A DNA stretch of 64,000 nucleotides from Burkholderiales bacterium GJ-E10. GTDB lineage: Bacteria > Pseudomonadota > Gammaproteobacteria > Burkholderiales > Burkholderiaceae_F. The notes beneath the pieces were generated by a model. The model saw only the letters and a program-made list of their open reading frames with translations, made no database searches and had not been told where the DNA came from. Positions 18,206-29,878 of the stretch are shown piece by piece; position 1 is the stretch's first letter, and every line of letters starts with the position of its first letter. Both the position numbers and the translations under genes were made by a program. The DNA lies in contig AP014683.1 of the NCBI GenBank assembly GCA_000828975.1, positions 248,001 to 312,000 of the forward strand. Reading direction: 5' to 3'.

Positions 18206-19684
18206 ATGAGTCGAGAAATTCTGTTGCTGGTGGATGCGTTGGCGCGCGAGAAGAACGTCCCGAAGGACGTGGTTTTCGGCGCGCTCGAATCTGCGCTCGC
18301 CGCTGCGACCAAGCGGCTGTTCGCCGAGGATGACGTGGAGATCCGGGTTGCCGTCGATCGGGAAACCGGCGAGTACGACGCGTTCCGGCGCTGGCTCGTC
18401 GTTCCGGACGAGGCCGGTCTCCAGGAGCCGGGTCATCAGATCATCCTGACCGATGCGCGCGAGCAGATCCCCGACGTCGAGGTCGACGAATACATCGAGG
18501 AGCCGTTGCCGCGGCAGGATCTCGGCCGCCGCTTCGCGCAGGATACGAAGCAGGTGATCCTGCAGAAGATCCGCGATGCCGAGCGCGAGCAACTGCTGGC
18601 GGAGTTTCTGTCGCGCAACGATTCCATCGTCAATGGCACCATCAAGCGCATGGACAAGGGCGATGCCATCGTCGAGATCGGCAAGATCGAGGGTCGCCTG
18701 CCGCGGTCCGAGATGATCCCGAAGGAGAATCTGCGCATCGGCGACCGCGTCCGCGCCTACGTCGCGAAGATCGATCGCAATCTGCGTGGTCCCCAGGTCA
18801 TTTTGACGAGGACGTCGCCCGAATTCCTGATGAAGCTCTTCGAGCTCGAGGTTCCGGAGATCGAGCAGGGGCTGCTGCAGATCAAGTCTGCGGCCCGCGA
18901 TCCGGGCGTGCGTGCCAAGATCGCGGTGTGGACCAACGATCGCCGCATCGATCCGATCGGCACCTGCGTCGGCATGCGCGGCTCCCGCGTTCAGGCGGTT
19001 ACCAATGAACTGGGCGGCGAGCGCGTCGATATCGTGCTGTGGTCGGATGACCCCGCGCAATTCGTGATCGGCGCCCTGGCGCCGGCCAACGTGTCGTCGA
19101 TCGTCGTCGACGAGGATCAGCATTCCATGGACGTCGTCGTCGACGAGGACAATCTCGCGATCGCGATCGGACGCAGCGGCCAGAACGTGCGGCTGGCCTC
19201 GGAACTGACCGGCTGGCAGATCAACATCATGACGGCCGAGGAATCGGACCAGAAGCAGCAGCAGGAGCAGGAGAACATCCGCAAGTCGTTCATGGAAAGC
19301 CTGGACGTGGATCAGGAGGTCGCGGACATCCTGATCGGCGAGGGTTTCTCGAGCGTCGAGGAGATCGCCTACGTGCCGGTGAACGAATTGCTGGAGATCG
19401 AGGCGTTCGATCCGGACACCGTCGAGGAACTGCGCACCCGGGCGCGCAATGCCGTGCTGACCGAGGCGATCCGGCGCGAGGAGACGCTCGACAAGGCGGA
19501 CAAGACGCTGCTCGAACTCGATGGCGTGGACGCCGAACTGGCGATCAAGCTCGCGGCGGCGGGTATCCGCACGCGCGACGAGCTCGGGGACCTGGGTGTC
19601 GATGAACTGGTGGACATGGCCGGGATCGAACCGGCACGGGCCAGCGCCCTGATCATGGCGGCGCGCGCCCACTGGTTTGAATGA
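18206..19684 (+). CDS. nusA: Transcription termination/antitermination factor NusA
   Basis: The 492-residue protein has the complete NusA layout. An N-terminal polymerase-binding domain starts [18 protein letters not shown]. The S1 domain follows (about 135-200, [20 protein letters not shown]), then two KH domains ([22 protein letters not shown] split after [19 protein letters not shown]). Two C-terminal acidic AR repeats (about 360-492) complete it, as in proteobacteria. NusA controls pausing, termination and antitermination. It may autoregulate this operon through the leader upstream of rimP. Confidence 0.96.
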   Translation: MSREILLLVDALAREKNVPKDVVFGALESALAAATKRLFAEDDVEIRVAVDRETGEYDAFRRWLVVPDEAGLQEPGHQIILTDAREQIPDVEVDEYIEEPLPRQDLGRRFAQDTKQVILQKIRDAEREQLLAEFLSRNDSIVNGTIKRMDKGDAIVEIGKIEGRLPRSEMIPKENLRIGDRVRAYVAKIDRNLRGPQVILTRTSPEFLMKLFELEVPEIEQGLLQIKSAARDPGVRAKIAVWTNDRRIDPIGTCVGMRGSRVQAVTNELGGERVDIVLWSDDPAQFVIGALAPANVSSIVVDEDQHSMDVVVDEDNLAIAIGRSGQNVRLASELTGWQINIMTAEESDQKQQQEQENIRKSFMESLDVDQEVADILIGEGFSSVEEIAYVPVNELLEIEAFDPDTVEELRTRARNAVLTEAIRREETLDKADKTLLELDGVDAELAIKLAAAGIRTRDELGDLGVDELVDMAGIEPARASALIMAARAHWFE

Positions 19685-19882
19685 ATTGAGTGACAAGCGT
19701 GGTGGCGATGTTTGATTGGGGTGCTGACCGAGGCGGCAGTCGTGAATGCCGCGGGGGGTGCTCGAGGGCGGGTCGCAGACCCCCATCGAAGCCGATCCTC
19801 CGGGTTTTCGTCGCAAGCAACTTCGTAGCCGAAGCATCTGCGTCATTCATTTAGGAAGCGTTGAATAGGGGTCTGACACAGG

Positions 19883-22651
19883 ATGGCCAGTAACACAGTC
19901 GCTCAATTCGCAACGGAACTGAAGCTTCCGCCGTCGGTGCTGTTGGAGCAGTTGCGCTCCGCCGGCGTGGACAAGCACGTCGAAACCGACGAACTGTCGG
20001 AGGAAGACAAGGCGCGTCTGCTCGAAGCGTTGCGCAAGGCGCACGGTGGCGGCCAGGATGCCGGCAAGCGAAAGATCACCCTCACGCGCCGCTCGACTTC
20101 GGCAATCAAGCAGGCGGACGCGACCGGCAAGGCGCGGACGATCCAGGTCGAGGTTCGCAAGAAGCGCGTGTTCGTCAAGCGCGATGAGTCCGAGGGCGAC
20201 GTGGCTGCGGCGCCGTCGGCTGCGGCTCCCGCTTCCGTCATCGATGAGACGGAGCAGGCGCGCCGCGAAGAGGAAGCGCGCCGGCAGGCCGAACTGATCG
20301 CCCGCCAGATGGAAGAGGCGCGCGAGCGCGCCGAACGCGCGCAGCGCGAACTCGAGGAGGCGCAGCGGCGCGAGCAGGCGGCGCGCGAGGCCTCGGAGTC
20401 GCAGGCTGTCGAAGGCCAGGCACAACTGGAGCGCGCGCAGGCCGAACGGGATGCGGCGGCGGCGGCGCAGGCGCAGGCGGCGGAACAGGCGCGGCTTGCG
20501 CAATTGGAGCAGGAACGTGCGCGTCGGGCGGTGGAAGAGGAGGTCGCGGCGATCAAGAACATGATGGCGGCGCCCAAGAAGGTGTTGCGGGCTCCCGCTG
20601 CCGAAGGAACATTGCACAAGCCGGCGACGGCTGCCGTCCCGGCCAAGACCGGCGTAGCCGCGAAGCCCGCGGGCGAGCGCAAGGACGACAAGAAGGCGCC
20701 GGTGGCAGGGGCGAAGGAAGTCAAGTCCGCCAAGCTCGCATCGAGCTGGTCCGAGGACGCGGCGCGCCGTCGGCAGATCAAGACCCGCGGCGACTCCGCC
20801 GCCCCCGGGGCGGGAGCTTCCTGGCGTGCGCCGAAGGGCCATCGTCGGCAGGACGACCGGGACAAGAACCAGTTTGCTGCGCCGGAGGCCATCGTGCGCG
20901 AGGTGTCGGTACCCGAAACCATCACGGTTGCGGATCTGGCGCACAAGATGGCGGTCAAGGCCTCCGAGGTCATCAAGCTGCTGATGAAACTCGGCCAGAT
21001 GGTCACGATCAACCAGGTGCTGGATCAGGAGACGGCGATGATCGTCGTCGAAGAGATGGGGCACAAGGCGTTTGCGGCCAAACTCGACGATCCGGAGGCG
21101 CTGCTCGCGGAGCAGGAGCCGAACGCGCCGCATGTGGCCATGGAGCCGCGCCCGCCCGTCGTGACCGTCATGGGCCACGTCGACCACGGCAAGACTTCGT
21201 TGCTGGATTACATCCGCCGCGCCAAGGTTGCCGCCGGCGAAGCCGGCGGGATCACGCAGCATATCGGCGCGTATCACGTCGAAACCCCGCGCGGCGTCAT
21301 CACCTTTCTCGATACGCCGGGTCACGAAGCGTTCACGGCGATGCGGGCGCGCGGCGCGAAGGCGACGGACATCGTCATCCTCGTCGTTGCGGCCGACGAC
21401 GGCGTGATGCCGCAGACCGCGGAGGCGATCGCCCATGCGAAATCCGCCGGCGTGCCGATCGTCGTTGCGCTCAACAAGATCGACAAGCCGGAAGCCAACC
21501 CGGAGCGGGTGAAGCAGGAGCTGGTTGCGCATTCGGTCGTGCCCGAGGAGTACGGTGGCGATTCGCCGTTCGTCCCGGTGTCCGCCAAGACCGGGGCCGG
21601 GATCGACGACCTGCTCGAGAATGTCCTGCTCCAGGCCGAGGTTCTGGAGTTGCAGGCGCCGAAGGAGGCTCCGGCCAAGGGCCTGATCATCGAGTCCCGC
21701 CTGGACAAGGGGCGAGGACCGGTGGCGTCGGTGCTGGTGCAGTCCGGAACCCTCAAGCGCGGTGACGTCGTCCTTGCGGGAAGCTGCTTCGGCCGTGTGC
21801 GCGCGATGCTCGACGAGGGTGGAAAATCGATTCCGTCGGCGGGACCGTCGATCCCGGTGGAAATCCAGGGTCTTTCGGACGTGCCTGCGGCAGGCGACGA
21901 GCTGATCGTGCTGGGCGACGAGCGCAAGGCGCGCGAAATCGCCCTGTTCCGCCAGGGCAAGTTCCGCGACACCAAGCTTGCCAAGCAGCAGGCCGCCAAG
22001 CTCGAGAACATTTTCGAGAGCATGGGCGAGGGCGAGGTCAAGACCCTGGCGCTGATCATCAAGTCGGACGTGCAGGGTTCCCAGGAGGCGCTGGTGCACG
22101 CGCTCACCAAGCTCTCGACGGCGGAAGTCAAGGTGCAGGTGGTGCATGCGCAGGTGGGCGGTGTGACCGAAAGCGACGTCAATCTCGCGATGGCCTCCAA
22201 GGCGGTCATCATCGGCTTCAACGTGCGGGCGGACCAGTCTGCGCGCAAGCTGGCCGAGAGCAACGGCATCGACATCCGCTACTACAACGTGATCTATGAC
22301 GCGGTCGACGACGTGCGCGCCGCCCTGGGTGGAATGCTGGCTCCGGAAAAGCGCGAGAACATCCTCGGCCTGGTGGAAATCCGGCAGGTGTTCCGGATTT
22401 CCAAGGTTGGGTCGGTCGCCGGCTGCATGGTGCTCGACGGCCTGATCAAGCGGACCGCGAGTGCCCGCCTGTTGCGTGACAACGTCGTGATCTGGACGGG
22501 CGAACTCGATTCGCTCAAGCGGTTCAAGGACGACGTGCGCGAAGTCAAGGCGGGTTTCGAGTGCGGCCTTTCGCTCAAGGGATACGACGACATCAAGGAA
22601 GGCGATCAACTCGAGATCTTCGAGGTGCAGGAGGTTGCCCGGACGCTCTGA
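19883..22651 (+). CDS. infB: Translation initiation factor IF-2
   Basis: The 922-residue GTPase has a small N-terminal IF2N domain and a long charged Ala/Arg/Glu-rich helical linker (about 90-240). A second IF2N domain ([20 protein letters not shown]) precedes the G domain, with GHVDHGKT near residue 431, DTPGHEAF and NKIDKPEAN. Domains II to IV end in [19 protein letters not shown]-2 delivers initiator tRNA to the 30S subunit. The 198-base gap after nusA shows no hairpin with a T-run. Internal starts giving shorter IF-2 forms are known in E. coli but cannot be shown here. Confidence 0.96.
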   Translation: MASNTVAQFATELKLPPSVLLEQLRSAGVDKHVETDELSEEDKARLLEALRKAHGGGQDAGKRKITLTRRSTSAIKQADATGKARTIQVEVRKKRVFVKRDESEGDVAAAPSAAAPASVIDETEQARREEEARRQAELIARQMEEARERAERAQRELEEAQRREQAAREASESQAVEGQAQLERAQAERDAAAAAQAQAAEQARLAQLEQERARRAVEEEVAAIKNMMAAPKKVLRAPAAEGTLHKPATAAVPAKTGVAAKPAGERKDDKKAPVAGAKEVKSAKLASSWSEDAARRRQIKTRGDSAAPGAGASWRAPKGHRRQDDRDKNQFAAPEAIVREVSVPETITVADLAHKMAVKASEVIKLLMKLGQMVTINQVLDQETAMIVVEEMGHKAFAAKLDDPEALLAEQEPNAPHVAMEPRPPVVTVMGHVDHGKTSLLDYIRRAKVAAGEAGGITQHIGAYHVETPRGVITFLDTPGHEAFTAMRARGAKATDIVILVVAADDGVMPQTAEAIAHAKSAGVPIVVALNKIDKPEANPERVKQELVAHSVVPEEYGGDSPFVPVSAKTGAGIDDLLENVLLQAEVLELQAPKEAPAKGLIIESRLDKGRGPVASVLVQSGTLKRGDVVLAGSCFGRVRAMLDEGGKSIPSAGPSIPVEIQGLSDVPAAGDELIVLGDERKAREIALFRQGKFRDTKLAKQQAAKLENIFESMGEGEVKTLALIIKSDVQGSQEALVHALTKLSTAEVKVQVVHAQVGGVTESDVNLAMASKAVIIGFNVRADQSARKLAESNGIDIRYYNVIYDAVDDVRAALGGMLAPEKRENILGLVEIRQVFRISKVGSVAGCMVLDGLIKRTASARLLRDNVVIWTGELDSLKRFKDDVREVKAGFECGLSLKGYDDIKEGDQLEIFEVQEVARTL

Positions 22652-22756
22652 CCTGCGCCTTGCGGCAGGTCGCGCGTCGCGGGGCGATGGGCGATGGCGC
22701 CGCGGAAGGCAGGATCGGCGGCAGGCGCTGTTTCCTGGACGACCCGGAACCCACTC

Positions 22757-23110
22757 ATGGTGAAATCTCCAAACCGCGGCCAACGCGTCGCCGATCAGAT
22801 CCAGCGCGATCTTTCGGAGTTGATCGCGCGCGAAGTGCGCGATCCGCGCGTCGGCATGGTGACGATCAGTGGCGTCGATCTGACGCCGGATTACGCGCAC
22901 GCGAAGGTGCACTTCACCGTGATCGGATCCGATCCGGCGGAATCCGCCGCGGGGCTCAACGCCGCCGCGGGGCACTTGCACAACCTGCTGTTCAAGCGCC
23001 TGCGCATCCATACCGTGCCCCGGTTGCATTTCGTGCAGGACACCTCGATCGAGCGCGGCTTCCGCATCGACGCCTTGATCGATGAAGCGATGCGGGAGAC
23101 CGGCAAATAG
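22757..23110 (+). CDS. rbfA: Ribosome-binding factor A
   Basis: The 117-residue KH-type protein matches Rbf[42 protein letters not shown] and the C-terminal [19 protein letters not shown]. It binds the 30S subunit for late 16S processing and cold adaptation. ATG 22757 gives the family's usual MxKSPNR start. The ORF is open 63 bases further upstream without similarity. It sits between infB and truB as expected. Confidence 0.93.
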   Translation: MVKSPNRGQRVADQIQRDLSELIAREVRDPRVGMVTISGVDLTPDYAHAKVHFTVIGSDPAESAAGLNAAAGHLHNLLFKRLRIHTVPRLHFVQDTSIERGFRIDALIDEAMRETGK

Positions 23111-23149
23111 GGGGCATCCTCTTCCCTTCGGGGATGGGGCGAGAGAACG

Positions 23150-24058
23150 ATGGTGCGCCGCTCCAATGCCGATCGGGTCGACGGCGTGCTCGTGCTGGAC
23201 AAGCCGCTCGGCATGACGTCCAATGCGGCGCTGCAGACGGCGCGCCGCCTGATGAACGCCCGCAAGGCCGGCCATGGCGGAACGCTCGATCCGCTCGCCA
23301 GCGGCCTGCTGCCGCTGACGTTCGGCGAGGCGACGAAGTTCTCCGCGGATCTCCTGGACGCAGACAAGGAGTACCAGGCGCAACTGGAATTGGGGGTCAC
23401 CACGACGAGCGGCGACGCCGAGGGCGAGGTGGTGGCCCGCAGCCCGGTGGACGTTTCCCGCGCACGGTTCGAGGACGTGCTTGCGGGCTTCGTCGGCGAG
23501 ATCGAACAGGTGCCGCCGATGTATTCGGCGCTCAAGCGGGACGGGCGCGCGCTCTATGCGCTGGCGCGCGCCGGCATCGAGGTCGAGCGCGCACCGCGTA
23601 CCGTGACCGTTTCCCGGTTGGCGCTGATCGAGTGGGATCCGCTGCGGCCCCGCGTCGAAGTTGCCTGCAGCAAAGGCACGTACGTACGCGTCCTGGCGGA
23701 GGACATCGGCCGCGCGCTGGGCTGCGGTGCGCATCTGGCCGCCCTCCGGCGTACGCGGGTGGGGGCGTTGACGCTTGACCGGGCGGCGACCTTGGCGGAC
23801 CTGGAGGCGCTGGCGCTGTCCGACCGCCGGGAACGGCTCGCGCCGGCGGACGCGCTGCTGACCGGGTTGCCCCGCATCGTGCTCGATGCGGCCGCGACGC
23901 AGCGATTCGGTCATGGTCAGCGCGTAGCGTTGGCGCATGCGGACTGCCCGCGCGTTCGCGTGTACGGCGGTTGCGGCAGGCTGCTGGGATTGGGAATGTG
24001 CGAAGGGGGCTGGCTGGCTCCCGGACGTTTGATTTCGAATATCGAGGAAGCGAAATGA
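23150..24058 (+). CDS. truB: tRNA pseudouridine-55 synthase TruB
   Basis: The 302-residue protein converts U55 of the tRNA T-loop. The catalytic aspartate is Asp47 in [16 protein letters not shown]. Other family blocks are [34 protein letters not shown] (split at GV) and [24 protein letters not shown]-like C-terminal domain covers about 240-302. The stop overlaps the typA start (ATGA). Confidence 0.95.
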   Translation: MVRRSNADRVDGVLVLDKPLGMTSNAALQTARRLMNARKAGHGGTLDPLASGLLPLTFGEATKFSADLLDADKEYQAQLELGVTTTSGDAEGEVVARSPVDVSRARFEDVLAGFVGEIEQVPPMYSALKRDGRALYALARAGIEVERAPRTVTVSRLALIEWDPLRPRVEVACSKGTYVRVLAEDIGRALGCGAHLAALRRTRVGALTLDRAATLADLEALALSDRRERLAPADALLTGLPRIVLDAAATQRFGHGQRVALAHADCPRVRVYGGCGRLLGLGMCEGGWLAPGRLISNIEEAK

Positions 24059-25896
24059 CATCGAGAGCGTTACGAAACATCGCGATCATCGCGCACGTCG
24101 ACCACGGCAAGACGACGCTGGTCGACAAGCTGCTCACGCAATCCGGCACGTTCCGGGACAACCAGCAGGTTGCCGAGCGGGTCATGGACAGCAATGACCT
24201 CGAGCGGGAGCGCGGCATCACCATTCTTGCGAAGAACTGTGCGATCGAGTACGAGGGAACGCACATCAACATCGTCGACACTCCCGGACACGCCGACTTC
24301 GGCGGCGAGGTGGAGCGTGTGCTGTCGATGGTCGACGGCGTGCTGCTCCTCGTCGATGCCGTCGAGGGGCCGATGCCGCAGACCCGGTTCGTCACCCGCA
24401 AGGCGCTTGCGCAGGGATTGAAGCCGATCGTCGTCGTCAACAAGATCGACCGGCCGGGCGCGCGGCCCGATTACGTCGTCAACGCGACCTTCGATCTTTT
24501 CGACAAGCTGGGCGCAACCGAAGAGCAGCTCGATTTCCCGGTGGTCTACGCCTCGGCGCTCAACGGCTACGCGACGACGAGCCTGGACGACCTCGAGACG
24601 GCGCGCACCGACGGCCGCGGCATGCGGCCTCTGTTCGAGGCGATCCTGCAGCATGTTCCGGTCCGGGACGAGGATCCCGACGGCGGCTTGCAGTTGCAGA
24701 TCTCCTCGCTCGACTACTCGAGTTACGTCGGCAAGATCGGCATCGGCCGGATCCGGCGCGGCCGGATCCGCGCGGGACAGGAAGTGGCGGTCCTCGACGG
24801 GCCGGGATCCACGCCCTTGCGCGGCCGGATCAACCAGGTGCTGAAGTTCCGCGGACTCGACCGGGAACTGGTGGACGAGGCGATCGCCGGAGACATCGTG
24901 CTCATCAACGGCATCGAGGAACTCAATATCGGTTCGACGGTCTGCGCCCCGGACGTTCCCGACGCGCTTCCGCTTCTGCGCGTCGACGAACCGACCCTGG
25001 TGATGAACTTCTGCGTGAACACGAGCCCCTTGGCGGGGCGGGAAGGCAAGTTCGTAACGAGCCGCCAGTTGCGGGAACGCCTCGAACGCGAACTCAAATC
25101 GAACGTCGCGCTGCGCATGCGCGAAACCGACGACGAAACGGTGTTCGAGGTGGCGGGTCGCGGCGAATTGCACCTGACCGTGCTCATCGAGAACATGCGT
25201 CGCGAGGGCTATGAACTCGCGGTGTCGCGGCCCCGCGTCATGTTCAAGGAAATCGACGGCGAGCGTTGCGAGCCGTACGAGATGCTGACGGTTGACGTGG
25301 AGGAGCAGCACCAGGGAACGGTCATGGAGGAACTTGGCCGTCGCCGGGGGGACTTGCTCGACATGCAGCCGGACGGACGCGGGCGGGTGCGCCTCGAGTA
25401 CCGCATCGCCGCTCGGGGACTGATCGGGTTCCAGGGCGAATTCCTGACGATGACGCGCGGCACCGGGCTCATCAGTCACGTGTTCGACGATTACGGCCCT
25501 GTGCGCGCCCCGGATCTGGGCGAGCGGCGCAATGGCGTGCTGATCTCGCAGGACGACGGCGACGCCGTGGCCTACGCCCTGTGGAAGCTGCAGGAGCGTG
25601 GCCGCATGTTCGTCTCGCCCGGCGACAAGCTGTATGAAGGAATGATCATCGGCATCCACTCCCGCGACAACGATCTCGTCGTCAATCCGGTGCGGGAAAA
25701 GAAGCTCACCAACGTCCGGGCGTCCGGCAAGGACGAGCACATCGACCTCGTGCCGCCGATCAAGCTCACCCTGGAATATGCGGTCGAGTTCATTGCCGAT
25801 GACGAACTGGTGGAGGTCACGCCGATGACGATCCGCCTCCGCAAGCGGTTCCTGAAGGAACACGAGCGCAAGCGCGCGCAACGCGAAGCGGCTTGA
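24055..25896 (+). CDS. typA: Ribosome-associated GTPase TypA/BipA
   Basis: The 613-residue translational GTPase has [40 protein letters not shown] and [10 protein letters not shown]. An EF-G-like domain II follows, then domain V and the BipA-specific C-terminal domain ([12 protein letters not shown]). BipA acts in 50S assembly at low temperature and in stress responses. ATG 24055 is coupled to truB, and the longer ORF upstream only shadows truB. Typical length. Confidence 0.95.
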   Translation: MTSRALRNIAIIAHVDHGKTTLVDKLLTQSGTFRDNQQVAERVMDSNDLERERGITILAKNCAIEYEGTHINIVDTPGHADFGGEVERVLSMVDGVLLLVDAVEGPMPQTRFVTRKALAQGLKPIVVVNKIDRPGARPDYVVNATFDLFDKLGATEEQLDFPVVYASALNGYATTSLDDLETARTDGRGMRPLFEAILQHVPVRDEDPDGGLQLQISSLDYSSYVGKIGIGRIRRGRIRAGQEVAVLDGPGSTPLRGRINQVLKFRGLDRELVDEAIAGDIVLINGIEELNIGSTVCAPDVPDALPLLRVDEPTLVMNFCVNTSPLAGREGKFVTSRQLRERLERELKSNVALRMRETDDETVFEVAGRGELHLTVLIENMRREGYELAVSRPRVMFKEIDGERCEPYEMLTVDVEEQHQGTVMEELGRRRGDLLDMQPDGRGRVRLEYRIAARGLIGFQGEFLTMTRGTGLISHVFDDYGPVRAPDLGERRNGVLISQDDGDAVAYALWKLQERGRMFVSPGDKLYEGMIIGIHSRDNDLVVNPVREKKLTNVRASGKDEHIDLVPPIKLTLEYAVEFIADDELVEVTPMTIRLRKRFLKEHERKRAQREAA

Positions 25897-25965
25897 CCGG
25901 GATGGGGAATGGCCGCGCGCTCCCGGGCGGGGAGGCGCGGCGGTTCCCCGGTAACCGGGCGGAGT

Positions 25966-28900
25966 TCACGGCTTGGCCGCGGCATCGACCGCATGATCGG
26001 GGGTGCCCGCCCCTTCCTTCCCGTGGGGCGGCGTCAACCGGTCCGCAGGATCGGGCCAGGCCAGGATCCGGTCCGGTGGCAGCGGCACGCCGAAGAGGTA
26101 GCCTTGCGCCGATCGGCAGCCGATCGAGCGCAGGATCTCGACCTGCAGCGGATCCTCGACGCCTTCGGCGACGCTGTGCTTGCCCAGGCTTTCGATGAGC
26201 ATCACGCTCGCACGGGTCAGCGCGCGCATATCCGGTGCGATGGCCAGATCGGCGATGAAGGACCGGTCGATCTTCACGCAATCGAACGGATACTGGCGCA
26301 GGCATGCCAGCGAGGACGTTCCGGTTCCGAAGTCGTCCATGGCCAGCCGCACACCCATGTCCCGCAGTCGCTGCATCAGGACCAGTACGGCGTCGGGATC
26401 GCGCATCACATCGCGCTCCGTGACCTCGAGCTGCAGGGCGCCGGTAGGCATGGCGTTTTCCGTCAGCAGTTGGTCGACGTGGCGCACCAGGGCGTTGGGG
26501 AAGCCCATCTGGATGCGGGAGATGTTCACGCTGACGCCGCGCGGCGCGCGTTGGGGGTGCTCGGTCTGCCACTTTCGCCATTGCCGGCAGGCCTGCCGTT
26601 GCACCCATTCGTCGAGGCTGACGATGAGGCCGGACTCCTCCGCGATCGGGATGAATTCGGCGGGCGCGATGCCGCCGAGTTCCGGGTGGTTCCAGCGGAC
26701 CAGCGCTTCGACCGACTGCATCGCCTCCGTATCGAGGGATACGATCGGCTGATAGACGAGCGATAGTTGCGGCGTGCCGATCGCCTTGCGCAGTTCGGCC
26801 TCGATCTGGAATTCCCGCGCGACCTTGCGGCGCATGCCGGGATCGAAGGCGGCGACGCGGCCGCGGCCTGCGCGCTTGGCGTTGTACATGGCGGTGTCGA
26901 CGTCGCGCAGCACCGCGTCCGCGCCTTCGTCGCAGTGCTCGCTGCCGACCACGCCGATGGAAGCCGCCATGCGGATCTCCTGCCGCTCGATCGTATAGGG
27001 CTCGTTGATCGACGCGAGGATGCGCTGGGCGATCCGCACGGCCTCTCCGGTGTCGGGCACGCCCTCCAGCAGGACGGCGAACTCGTCTCCTCCGAAGCGG
27101 GCGGCAAGGAATGACTCGTTCGCACCGGAGGCGGCCGCGACTTCCCACAGTACGGCCTGCAAGCGTCCGGCGATGGTACGAAGGACCGCGTCGCCGGCCG
27201 GGTGGCCGAGCGTGTCGTTGACGACCTTGAAGCGGTCCAGGTCGAGCAGCAATACGCAGAATCCCGCAACGCGATGGCGGCAGGTCCGATCGATGGCCGC
27301 GCCGAGGCGGTGGACGAAAAGACTGCGGCTGGCCAGCCCGGTGACGCTGTCGGCATTGGCGGCCGCGAGCGCCGCCAGTTCGATTTCCTTGCGCCCGGTG
27401 ACGTCGATGCGAATGCCCAGGACGCGCAACGGCGTGCCGTCCCGCTTGCGGCTCGCGATCCGGCCGCGGTCATGCACCCAGATCCACCGTCCGTCGCGAT
27501 GACGCACGCGCAACTCGCAGTCGAACGAGTCGGTCGTGCCGTCGAGGTGGTCACGGAACTGGGCCGCATAGCGGGCGAGGTCATCCTCGTGGGCGCGGTA
27601 CTCCAGGGACCCGATGCGCACCGGCGCGGTCGTTGTCGGCGTGTCGCCGCAGATCCGAAGCCACCGTCGGTCGACCACGGTCGTTGCGGATGGCACGTCA
27701 TACTCCCAGGTGCCGGCACCCGTGCCGTCGAGCACCGATTCGAGGCGTCGATGGGCCAGCACCCGTTCGGTCACGTCGGTCTCGACGCCGATGAAGCCGA
27801 CGTGCCGGTCGTTTTCGTCATGCACCGGCTGGATGTCCAGATCCAGCCAGTAGGTCCGGCCGTGGCGCGAACGGTTGAGGATCTGCACATGGGCGCCCTG
27901 TCCCGACGCGAGTGCTTCGTGCAGTTGTCGCACCGTAGCCGGGTCGGTCTGATCGAACTGCAGCAGGCTGCCGGGCTTCTTGCCGATCACTTCGGCAAGG
28001 GAATAGCCGGTCATTGCTTCGAATGCCGCGTTGGCCCAGAGAATGCGCCGGTCGACGTCGCAGATCAGGACGCCGTTCTTCGTGTTCCGCGCCACCATCG
28101 TCAGCCGGTGCAGCTCGTCGGTCTGGGCGAGCAGGGCGCGCTGCTGGCTGCGGACGATGTTGCGGATCGGGAGCGCGACGCCGGCGCCATATGCCAGCGC
28201 GCTCAAGGCGACGAGCAGGGTGGCTGCGGCCGCGTAGTCGACGAGGTCCCGCAGTTCCTCCTCGGTGACGGACTGCAGCACGGCGACCGCTTGGTCCATG
28301 GCAGGGAGGAATCGCTCTGACGAACGCATCAAGCCGGACAGGGCCCGGTCCTGGGCGGCTATCGTTGCGCCCGCGGCGCCCGCGGCCGCCGCTTGCCGGA
28401 GCACGACCGAGCGCCGCGCTTCGGCTCGGGCCATGGCCCAGGACGCCGTATGCCGCGCCTCGCTCCATGCCATCGTCGAGGCGCGGACGAGACCATCGAG
28501 GCTCGCGGCGTCGCGGCGCAGCGCGCGCGCATCACCATCCAGCGCGTCGATCGCCCGTGCCCGCGGAATGCCGTTCGTCGCCAGAGCCCGCTGCGCCATC
28601 CATCCGATCCGCTGGCTGAGCATGCGCTGGCGCCCGGCGAGATTCATGATCCGCGACGAGGTTCGGATGACGGAGGCATCGCGGAGGATTCCGGCAGTGG
28701 CACCCAGGGTTAGCAGGGCGATCAGGCCGGCCGCCGTGAGCACGCTGATCAGAACGATCCGGCCGAGGTGGCGGTCGCTCGGCGGGTTTACGGCGGCGGC
28801 GCGGACTTCCGCCGCCCGCAGGGCCGCAAGTCCGCCGCCCATGGGAAGCATCAGGACGGAAAGCATGCCGGCGTCGAGCAGCATCGCCGCTTGCGTCGGA

Positions 28901-29289
28901 AATGCCGACGGCGCGCCTGTGACGTAGCGGTGGATCGAGAACTCGAAGGAGGTCGTGGCCGCGCCGATGATCATCCACCCCACGGTGTCGATGACCGGGC
29001 GCTCGGCCGTATCGTCTTGCCGGTTGCCCACGACCACGGTCTGCCATGCCATCGTCGTCACGGCCGCAGCCAGCAGGGAGTCGAACAGCGCCTGCTGCCA
29101 GACCGGGATGGTGGTTTGCAACTGGGCGAAGACCGCCATGATCGCCCATTCCGCCACGAATACCGCTCCGGCGAAGATCCAGAGCCGGGTCCGCATGGCG
29201 CGCCGATCGGTCGACAACTCTGGTATCGGTTGCCCCGGTGTTGGATTCATTTCACGGTGTGCCGTAAGCGGAGATTCACGCGCCGACAT
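25966..29289 (-). CDS. Cyclic-di-GMP signalling protein: PilJ-type sensor, PAS domains, GGDEF and EAL
   Basis: The 1107-residue protein starts at ATG 29289, with GGGA just upstream; ATG 29250 is an alternative. Several transmembrane helices are followed by a PilJ-type helical sensor (SRIMNLAGRQRMLSQRI). Two PAS domains come next, the first around NGVLICDVDRRILWANAAFEAMTGYS (split after RR). The GGDEF domain (DLDRFKVVNDTLGH; RFGGDEF intact) and the EAL domain follow, with EALVRW, VNIS, DDFGTG, KIDRSF and AEGVE all kept, so both synthesis and breakdown of c-di-GMP look possible. The RxxD inhibition site is absent five residues before GGDEF. It converges on typA. An FNR-type site lies 136 bases upstream. 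Confidence 0.93.
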   Translation of the reverse strand: MSARESPLTAHREMNPTPGQPIPELSTDRRAMRTRLWIFAGAVFVAEWAIMAVFAQLQTTIPVWQQALFDSLLAAAVTTMAWQTVVVGNRQDDTAERPVIDTVGWMIIGAATTSFEFSIHRYVTGAPSAFPTQAAMLLDAGMLSVLMLPMGGGLAALRAAEVRAAAVNPPSDRHLGRIVLISVLTAAGLIALLTLGATAGILRDASVIRTSSRIMNLAGRQRMLSQRIGWMAQRALATNGIPRARAIDALDGDARALRRDAASLDGLVRASTMAWSEARHTASWAMARAEARRSVVLRQAAAAGAAGATIAAQDRALSGLMRSSERFLPAMDQAVAVLQSVTEEELRDLVDYAAAATLLVALSALAYGAGVALPIRNIVRSQQRALLAQTDELHRLTMVARNTKNGVLICDVDRRILWANAAFEAMTGYSLAEVIGKKPGSLLQFDQTDPATVRQLHEALASGQGAHVQILNRSRHGRTYWLDLDIQPVHDENDRHVGFIGVETDVTERVLAHRRLESVLDGTGAGTWEYDVPSATTVVDRRWLRICGDTPTTTAPVRIGSLEYRAHEDDLARYAAQFRDHLDGTTDSFDCELRVRHRDGRWIWVHDRGRIASRKRDGTPLRVLGIRIDVTGRKEIELAALAAANADSVTGLASRSLFVHRLGAAIDRTCRHRVAGFCVLLLDLDRFKVVNDTLGHPAGDAVLRTIAGRLQAVLWEVAAASGANESFLAARFGGDEFAVLLEGVPDTGEAVRIAQRILASINEPYTIERQEIRMAASIGVVGSEHCDEGADAVLRDVDTAMYNAKRAGRGRVAAFDPGMRRKVAREFQIEAELRKAIGTPQLSLVYQPIVSLDTEAMQSVEALVRWNHPELGGIAPAEFIPIAEESGLIVSLDEWVQRQACRQWRKWQTEHPQRAPRGVSVNISRIQMGFPNALVRHVDQLLTENAMPTGALQLEVTERDVMRDPDAVLVLMQRLRDMGVRLAMDDFGTGTSSLACLRQYPFDCVKIDRSFIADLAIAPDMRALTRASVMLIESLGKHSVAEGVEDPLQVEILRSIGCRSAQGYLFGVPLPPDRILAWPDPADRLTPPHGKEGAGTPDHAVDAAAKP

Positions 29290-29878
29290 GAATTCCCGGA
29301 ATACCGGTGCGGCGGACCGGGGCAATGATGCGCACCCGGGTGCAGGGTGAGAAGCGTGTCCTCCGGTGATTTGGGGCGGTTTTCCGGCGCAATTTGCTGC
29401 GGGTCGCCGCCACGCGGGACCCCGTTGACGTGCGTCAACCGATTCGATTGATTACGAACGGGTTGCCGCCCCGGCCCCGCGCGCGAAGCGGCAATGTGCG
29501 GAAGCCTGACCTTGATTGCAAGGGCTTTCATGCCTCGCCTGTCGGGTTCGAGAACGATCCGGGTGGGATCGCGATGGCCGGATAAGAAGCTGCGCTTACG
29601 AACCGGGTAGGAACTGATTGTTGCGAATAAGTTCCATTCTCGTTAATTCTTTATGGATATTCCAGAAGTGGTCGCTCGTCAACGGATGAGGGGCGCCCAT
29701 GCGCCGTTCCGGTCCAGGGAAAATCCGACCCGGGCGATCTGCTCCGAAGTCGTTGCGGAGCGAAAAAAAACCTCGCTGGGAACGTGTAAATTTGATTCAC
29801 GTCGTACAAAATCCGGGTTTGCGCGGGCGGACCTTGGGTGGGTCGCCCGCGATCCGGAGTTTGCAACGGTGGACAGGT
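29290..29878. other. 589-bp divergent intergenic region
   Basis: It separates the GGDEF-EAL gene from the receiver-like gene. I see one FNR-type dyad (29425-29438), an AT-richer stretch at about 29615-29660 and a run of eight As near 29763. I find no convincing gene or terminator. Short ORFs here lack similarity and good start signals. Confidence 0.5.
29425..29438. promoter_or_regulatory. FNR/ANR-type binding site
   Basis: TTGACGTGCGTCAA is a perfect TTGAC-N4-GTCAA dyad, close to the FNR/ANR/DNR consensus. It lies 136 bases upstream of the chosen start of the c-di-GMP gene (minus strand). No -10 element sits at the ideal class II distance on either strand, so the regulated promoter is uncertain. 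Confidence 0.55.

Noticed and set aside
15713-19846. 1377-codon open frame on the minus strand across rluB, rimP and nusA
   Set aside because: Antisense to well-supported genes with no recognisable domain.
19847-24061. 1404-codon open frame on the minus strand across infB, rbfA and truB
   Set aside because: Antisense shadow of three clear genes; the translation is low in similarity and rich in His/Arg/Asp, as expected from GC-rich third positions.
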